A DNA stretch of 64,000 nt, taken from Oscheius dolichura. Its lineage: Eukaryota > Nematoda > Chromadorea > Rhabditida > Rhabditidae. The notes below the pieces were generated by a model. The model saw only the letters and a list, made by a program, of their open reading frames with translations. It had not been told where the DNA came from and made no database searches. The translations under genes were made by a program, and so were the position numbers. Positions 58,374-64,000 of this stretch are shown here, piece after piece (the first letter of the stretch is position 1; each line of letters starts with the position of its first letter). The stretch lies in NCBI GenBank assembly GCA_932521035.1, contig OW051494.1, positions 6,620,001-6,684,000 of the forward strand. The letters run 5' to 3'.

Positions 58374-59643
58374 CTACTCGGGAACGGAGTTGTAGAGGAG
58401 CACGGCACCTACGACAATCAGTGTGCCGAGGATAAAGTAGGCGCCGATGAAGACGTTGGGGAAGATGGCGTAGGAGAGGATGACGACGAGGATGATGGAC
58501 ACGGCCGAGGCGTAGCTCTTGTGCATGTTGTCCAGATGTTTCATGACCAGCGAAATGTACACGCCACCCACCGAGAGGAACCCTGAACTTTGTTCTATAA
58601 CAGGAGGACGACGAGAGCGACTGACCGACGATGGCGTAGACCCGGTAGTCGTATCCGTAGAAGAAGCCGCGCTGGCTGATCTGGCTGCCCTCGCTGAAGG
58701 CACAGCCCAGGAAGGCGCTGACCACCCCGCAACTGTACATCTGCATGTTCCGGACCCAGAACGGCGTGTTTCCTCCGTCCTTCAGCATCTTCTCAAAGTA
58801 GACCCCGGCGAACCCGGCCGTCACACAAGTCGACAGCACGGCTGTGATACCCACGAAGTAATTCTCGGCTCCCTTGGCCGCCGGCTGCTGGCCGTTGACG
58901 TTGTTCAGCTGAAATCTTCGATTGCTGAATAATTGCGTCTGTATGCCCAGCTGCTGCCAGGTACAAGAGAGACATGACGAACCTGTACGGCGGCGACCCC
59001 GAGGAAGAGGAGGAGGATGGCTGTCCATCGCGTACCGGAGAACTTCCGCCCGAGGAAGGCCATCATGAACAGAGCCGTCGTGACCACCTTCAGCTGGGTT
59101 GTGATCTGAACTGGGAATGGTAAATAGGAAAAGGAGGAAGGGGACCTGGTAGAGGCCGGCGTCGAGGTTGGAGAGGGCGATGAAGTCGAGGTTATTCTGG
59201 AGGGCATAGGCCAGGGAGGGGACACTCATCTTCAACAGCTCGTTCGGCGCCCCGAAGTAATACTTTTTGAGACACTGGAAGGAGGCGAATAGATGGAGAA
59301 GAGAGGAAGAGACTCACTGTAATGAACTCCCTAGAATGGTAGTTGGCCTCCCGGAAGAGCATGGACACGGTGATGAGGAGTTTGACGATCTCGGCGGAGA
59401 GGACGACGGTCGTGGCCGAGTAGCGGAGCTCGACGGGGATGACACTCCGCGTGTAGCGGACGGTGAGGGTGTAGCCCGTCCAGAGGAACGTCATCGTTAT
59501 GATCACATACGCCTTGAATAAAAAATCCGATTTAGCTAGAAAAAAATGGGGAATAAGGGAGGAGACGCCGGCTTACCCTCTACTTTTGGTGGTTTATCAT
59601 GGTCCAGAGGGAGGAGGGACTCCTTCGACTCGTCCCTGGCCAT
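58374..59643 (-). CDS. nucleotide-sugar transporter, SLC35A-like
   Basis: SLC35A proteins carry UDP- or CMP-sugars into the Golgi lumen in exchange for nucleotide monophosphates. ATG at 59643 (10 bp after ATATTCCAG, a trans-splice-type acceptor) gives MARDESKESLLPLDHDKPPK. After a 41-bp intron TM helices begin: AYVIITMTFLWTGYTLTVRY, YSATTVVLSAEIVKLLITVS. The family block VPSLAYALQNNLDFIALSNL (the NN motif) and QLKVVTTALFMMAFLGRKFS are clear. Then LSTCVTAGFAGVYFEKMLKD and GGVYISLVMKHLDNMHKSYA occur, with a hydrophobic C-terminus (GTLIVVGAVLLYNSVPE) ending at TAG 58374. About ten TM helices and six short introns are visible. Substrate is not readable from the sequence. Confidence 0.9.
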
Positions 59644-62154
59644 ATTACCCTGGAATATCGGAACAATAGAAAAGTAATGAAAATGAGGAGATAGAGAATA
59701 GAATAAATTTACACGGATGGAATGGATAGAACGAGCTGGGGAGGCGAACAGTAGAAGCGAAGCGTTTTCTGACCGACAGCGGGCGACAGGTCCTTTACCT
59801 GTCTATGGATAGTAAAAAGATCGGGAAGGCACTGGTACAGAAGCGAAGGAAAAGGGAAAAATTCATGTTGCCGCCGTTTTATGAGCACGGTAGACGAGCC
59901 AATACGCAAGGGGACGCCGCGCCCAAACAGCCGTGCCATTTGAAAACCAGCTGAATAAACTCGTCGAACACGGAGGATGGGAGAGAGTAGAACACGGGAA
60001 AGGGATCCAATACAAATGAAGGGGAAACAAACAGAGGGGAAGAACCCGTTTCTCTATATGTTTTGACGTTTAGTCATTTCTTTTCGGGGCATTATGTAGA
60101 CCCAAGGTCAAGCTATTTCTCGATTAGAGATTCGACGAGCCATCCTCCCGTCTTAGGCAGATGTGTATTTAGCAAGAGATGAGAGGAAGTGTCTCTCCAT
60201 AAACATTCGTCTTCTCCAAAAAAGGAGAGAGCCAAACTAGAGAACTGGAGACAGACTGGTGAAATTTCCCAGAGACAGAGATATCAATAGCGGACATTCT
60301 TTTTACACCTGTCGATGTGGATCCAAAGAGAAGGTGGGAGAAATGCCGAGTTGAGAGGAAAGAAGATTGTATCGATACTCTGTGCAAATAGGGGGATTCT
60401 GCCACGCTTCGGCCTCCCTTATCACTTACAGGTGTGGCTGCTTGAAAAAGATGACTTTCCCGGGGAATTATTAGGATGAGAACAGCGGGATGGGTGGAGG
60501 GAGAACCGGAGATCCGGCTGGGGTTGCAAGAGGGCAACGTCTGGCCTTTTTTTCTCGTTTCCTAGGGCGATTTACTCGTTCAGACAAGCAATTTCCGTTG
60601 TCTCTCGGAAAAGGTTCCTCGTTGGAAGAACACAATCAACCTGTTCAGAGCCCTCTCCTGGAAAATTGTGTCATTCTGGTTAGAGGTTTACCCACCAGAG
60701 CCAGTAAATACGAAGATTTGCAGAAACATGATTAGGGAGGATAGAGCTATGGCCACCCAAAGAACAGAAGAACCCGCTTCCATAGGTGAAAGGAAAGGTG
60801 GAGATCTCCCTCGGCTTCCTCCGAGCAGTCCCTTAAAAGCATATCCTCCATAAATCAGCCAGTCTAGTTAGGTTTCCGGCACCACCTGCGGGAGAACATT
60901 GGGTGTAAAGCATTTTTTGCCGGGAGCGGCTAGCCCGCAGCTCCTTGATTCCCTCATGGGAGTGGGTCGCCTTCTCAGTGTTACAACCCGGCCATCTCTC
61001 ATGCATAACCGCTCATTTCTACCTCTCTTATATCCTTTTAGCTTCTTTCCTTTTCATTTCTTTTCTTCTGACCTTTCCTATGAAGAAGAAGGGGTCATCC
61101 TCCTCGTCCTCCTTGTCAAAATACCCTTCTGTTTGTGTAAAATGCCCCGGAGAATAAAATATTGGCAGAATGGGAGAAGAAAGAGGAGGAGGCCAGAATG
61201 TTGTGAGTATCGTCTTCTTTCCGCCTCTTTATAATTGGCCCCAGCTGAAATTGCGGCCACACGCGGTGGTGACTGCGTAACGAGAGTGTTGACGAGAGGC
61301 AGAGATAATCTCTCTCCGGGAGGGAGAGACGCAGGGCAACCTCCATGCGGAGAAGGGGGCCTCTACTGGCACACGGCGGCTACCAGCCGTCGGCCACCGA
61401 ACAGCTGATCCGCGCATCTCGCGCACCTTTATTGCCCTTCCCCCAGGTCAGAGGTCAATCTTCGCTCGGCCGCCTTATCATTTCTGCCGTTTTCATCAAT
61501 TCCGCAGCTCTCAACTTCATTCTTTTCAATTTCCCCCGTAATAACCAGGCAATTAGGGCCTCTTCCTAATTAACCCCGCCAGCTGGTTTATCCTTATTAT
61601 TTATTCATCGTCTTTATATTTTTTGTCCTCTTTAAAATATTCCCTTCTCTAGTCGAAAATATACACTTCCAAATAAGGAATAGTGGATAATTCTATCAGT
61701 CTCCTTCATTTCTAATTAGCGCCGTCTTCGGCTGTCGTCCTGACAACCCGGAGATGTTTCTCTATATTTTCTATTGGCCCAACAACTTTTGGAAGGCGTT
61801 GACCGTAATGATTCACAGCCAGCAACCGGTTTTATAAGCCAAGTGGGGGGCTCGGTTTCGCCGGACCTTGAGAAGGAGGAGTACGGCAGGCCTAGGCTCG
61901 CCCCTTCGAAGGTGCAGCGGCCGACACCCTCATTGAGTGTCCCCCCACTTGAACGAGGTTTCATAACCCCGTCGATCCCAATTTCCTCCCAAAACATCGA
62001 GTGGAGTGTTCCGATTGTTTCCCCAGCCTCTCTTTTGTTTAAGCGCCGGCCTGGCCAAATGATTCGATTTGGAGCATTCCTCGTCCCCCTCTTTTAAGCT
62101 CTTTTCTCCTCCCAGTGTTTATTGTCTTCCAGCCGTCCTTCGTCCCCATGCACC
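59644..62154. other. 2.5 kb intergenic region
   Basis: Mixed-composition sequence with open frames but no splice-consistent gene. Pyrimidine-rich from 61.0 to 61.1 kb and 61.4 to 61.7 kb. I see no feature to name. Confidence 0.45.
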
Positions 62155-62372
62155 ATGTCGTGGCTACAACATCTCCTCGATAAGAACAGCCCCAATCCCA
62201 GCACGAGGCTCGAGCTATGCGAACAGGTCCGTCGTCCTCCCTTTGTCGGCCACCTCCAATCCCCTTACAGATTATCAACCAGTTATCTCATAACCGCCTG
62301 CCCTCCGACTCCAAGATCCTCAACAATTTTTGCGATGTCATCTTCCTCTGGATGTCGGCCAGTAACTTCAAG
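62155..62372 (+). pseudogene. two-exon 5' fragment of a CLASP-like (TOG) gene
   Basis: Exon 1 (62155-62226) encodes MSWLQHLLDKNSPNPSTRLE and continues LCEQ; a 44-bp intron joins in phase to exon 2 (62271-62372): IINQLSHNRLPSDSKILNNF, then CDVIFLWMSASNFK, ending at a GTGGGC donor. It aligns with the very N-terminus of CLASP microtubule-binding proteins (helix, then SSNYKV-like ending). No third exon follows before the opposite-strand receptor gene, so it looks like a cut-off copy, unless the remaining exons lie beyond the window. Host gene piece, not a mobile element. Confidence 0.6.
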
Positions 62373-62521
62373 GTGGGCCCTTTTATCTCGCTTTGTTGCG
62401 GTGGATGGCCTTATCGCGGGGACTGGGGCATCGGCTACTAAAAATGGAAAAAAAAGAGTCAAAAGAGCGGCCATCCAATTGGAATGGAACGTATTGCGTG
62501 ACTGGGGGAGGACGGCGTCTT

Positions 62522-63999
62522 TTAACCGGTTGCCGAGGACGCCGGAAGGGATTGGAATACGAAATATTTATTGAAGGGCAGTGAAGACGAAAGACATATC
62601 CATGTACACCTTAAGAAGATACCCTTGACTGTTTTTCTATAGTCGGAGATGAAGATGAATATGAGGATAGGATCGATTATCTGAGCAAAGGAGACGATCG
62701 TCCCGACGTAGACCTCGAGGCGGAACGTGGGCACGTGGAGGTAGGCAGCGAGGAAGGTCAGAAACACCGGGATGAGGTTGAAGATGAGGGGGAACAAGAA
62801 CTGGAATATGTCCCTAGGGGAAGGAGGCGGCGACTCACCTGGAGGAGGAGGAGGGCGAATATCCTCGTCTGTTTTTTGACGGTGGCATTGGACTGGGAGA
62901 AGCTGTTCCTCAGGAAGAGGGCTATCTTCACCGAGCAGTAGATATTCACCGCGCCGCAGGCGAAGATGTAGCCGGTGAACTGGCCCAGTCCCCAGTAGAC
63001 CTGCCAGTTGACTTCTCCTTGCAGCTGGAAAGCTCTTACGCTATACCTTTTGAATTCTTACCGTGACAGGACCACAATTGTAGGCAGTCGCGTTGAGATC
63101 TCTCCCTGTGAGGGCCAGAAAGGCCGCCCCGTTCTCTTGGTAATACTCCTCCCTGGGGAAACAGCTATAGAGCGAGCAGAACAGCACAAAGGCGAGGATG
63201 CCGATGGACACGGAGAAGAACAGCTTCCACCTCCTGTGGATGCATACATGGGCACTACGCCCGATTTTGGGCGCCCCCGGACGTGCGCAATTTGCGCGTT
63301 ACATAACTGAAAAATTACGTAACGCATTCCTTTTCTGAGCAGTTGGTGGCCATAATTCGATTATTTCTGAACCGTTTTCATAAAATAAAAAGCTAGTTTG
63401 TAGCCAAGATCATGATGGTTTTGACGAACCAGGTTTCAGCTCACAAGCTTGTCAATAGCCCATAAAGAAAACTCTCTGTGACATCAAATGATGACTTTGC
63501 GACTTTTTTTTGCTCATTTGCACTGCTACAGAAGTTTCTCTCGAGTGAATGTTACCAGCCTTAGGCTCATTCAAACCGCGTTGATCTCGGCTACAAGTTG
63601 GCTTTTTAATTTTTGAAAATGGTCCACAAATGGCCGAGTTATGGTCACAAACGTTTCAGAAAAGCAGCGTAGGATGTTGAGTGTGTCATAGAAGAGGTAG
63701 CCAGAGAGGCACGACAAACTCCTATGGGGATTTCATTCTCACGTCGGGGCCAGACTCACCCCCGCGGTAAATATCTGGTTGGGGGCGCAGATGGCCGCTG
63801 AGAGGGTGTACAGTAAGAGCAGGTTACGGTACTTGCCCAGGGTATCGTTCTGGGTGATGGAGATGATATAGGAGAGGAGGAGATTCAGGGAGAAGGCTAT
63901 AGAGCCGGAGGAGACGCTGAGCAGGGTCCTCTCGTGTATTGGGACAATTATACCACCAATTGGCGGCAATAAAGTTACTTTCGGAAAAAGACTGATCAT
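62522..63999 (-). CDS. multi-pass receptor, nematode serpentine type
   Basis: A possible ATG at 63999 opens MISLFPKVTLLPPIGGIIVP and a first TM region (GSIAFSLNLLLSYIISI), but earlier exons could lie beyond the window edge. Further exons: NLLLLYTLSAAICAPNQIF; a segment at 63.66-63.74 kb; VSIGILAFVLFCSLYSCF; QVYWGLGQFTGYIFACGAVN and IYCSVKIALFLRNSFS; and FPLIFNLIPVFLTFLAAYLH followed by IVSFAQIIDPILIFIFISDY. The last helices and the IDPILIFIFI-type seventh TM fit nematode chemoreceptor families. The end is about 62522, though an AATAAA lies within the last codons, so an earlier stop is possible. An intron holds a fold-back element. Confidence 0.55.
63320..63673. mobile_element. fold-back/MITE-like element inside a receptor intron
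   Basis: Left arm from about 63328 (CCTTTTCTGAGCAGTTGGTG...) is matched on the minus strand by the right arm ending about 63670 (GCTTTTCTGAAACGTTTGTG...), over roughly 100 bp at moderate identity: both include CCATAA, TTTTCA..AAAAAG and TTGTAGCC-AGATCA. About 140 bp of unrelated sequence lies between. No coding frame. A non-autonomous DNA element is the best reading. Confidence 0.75.
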
Positions 64000-64000
64000 T

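Noticed and set aside
60899-61234. 111-codon plus-strand frame
   Set aside because: Pyrimidine-rich low-complexity region with no splice or homology support.
1-64000. CRISPR arrays, bacterial operons, rRNA genes
   Set aside because: No regularly spaced direct repeats with unique spacers, no ribosomal RNA-like sequence; the gene structures are eukaryotic.

Overview
The window is nuclear DNA of an invertebrate, most likely a nematode outside the well-studied Caenorhabditis group. Evidence: very short introns (often 38-50 bp, GT...TTTTCAG/TTTTAG); splice acceptors that lie directly upstream of start codons with no donor before them (typical of spliced-leader trans-splicing; CDT2, UBXN4, CWC25, SLC35A genes); a PAT-3-like integrin beta tail; and several divergent nematode-style multi-pass receptor genes. 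Species cannot be named from sequence alone. Base composition is a mosaic: AT-rich blocks (about 4.3-10.7, 15-21, 24.7-27.6, 43-47.8, 51-54.3 kb) alternate with GC-rich blocks (most of the rest).

Layout. 0.5-4.25 kb: a TMTC-type O-mannosyltransferase (+). 4.9-7.2 kb: CDT2/DTL, the PCNA-coupled CRL4 substrate receptor (+). 7.7-8.4 kb: small one-TM protein (-), divergently paired with 8.6-10.4 kb: SLC17A9-like vesicular anion/nucleotide transporter (+). 10.8-13.1 kb: BTB protein (-). 15.7-18.4 kb: eIF4B-like RRM protein (-). 19.8-20.4 kb: small membrane protein (-). 20.83-20.97 kb: a near-perfect hairpin MITE. 21-24.7 kb: no confident gene. 24.8-26.4 kb: an IS630/Tc1-type DNA transposon with imperfect inverted ends and one in-frame stop. 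26.6-27.3 kb: small retropepsin-fold gene. 28.2-31.5 kb: a secreted/membrane ectodomain apparently joined to an aromatic-amino-acid-decarboxylase-type PLP enzyme (-), divergently paired with 31.7-33.5 kb: BTB-like protein (+). 34-35.7 kb: Ala/Pro-rich nuclear-type protein with a 33-bp coding minisatellite (+). 36.1-36.7 kb: probable small gene (+). 37-43.2 kb: unresolved. 43.2-44.9 kb UBXN4/erasin and 45.1-46.1 kb cutC (both +), converging on 46.2-47.3 kb ribose-5-phosphate isomerase (-). 47.9-50.7 kb: integrin beta (-). 52.6-53.8 kb: CWC25 splicing factor (-). 54.4-57.3 kb: two multi-pass receptor-like genes (-). 58.4-59.6 kb: SLC35A-type nucleotide-sugar transporter (-). 62.16-62.37 kb: a two-exon 5' piece of a CLASP-like gene (+). 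62.5-64 kb: a further receptor-like gene (-) with a fold-back element in an intron.

Most genes are unrelated housekeeping or membrane genes in close packing. The most notable locus is the decarboxylase: it keeps the PLP-binding residues but carries Leu where family decarboxylases have the catalytic loop Tyr, and it appears to be tethered to a membrane through an N-terminal signal peptide, ectodomain, TM helix and Lys/Ser-rich linker. This suggests a membrane-anchored enzyme with altered chemistry. Exon boundaries given here are read by eye; where frames do not join cleanly this is said.
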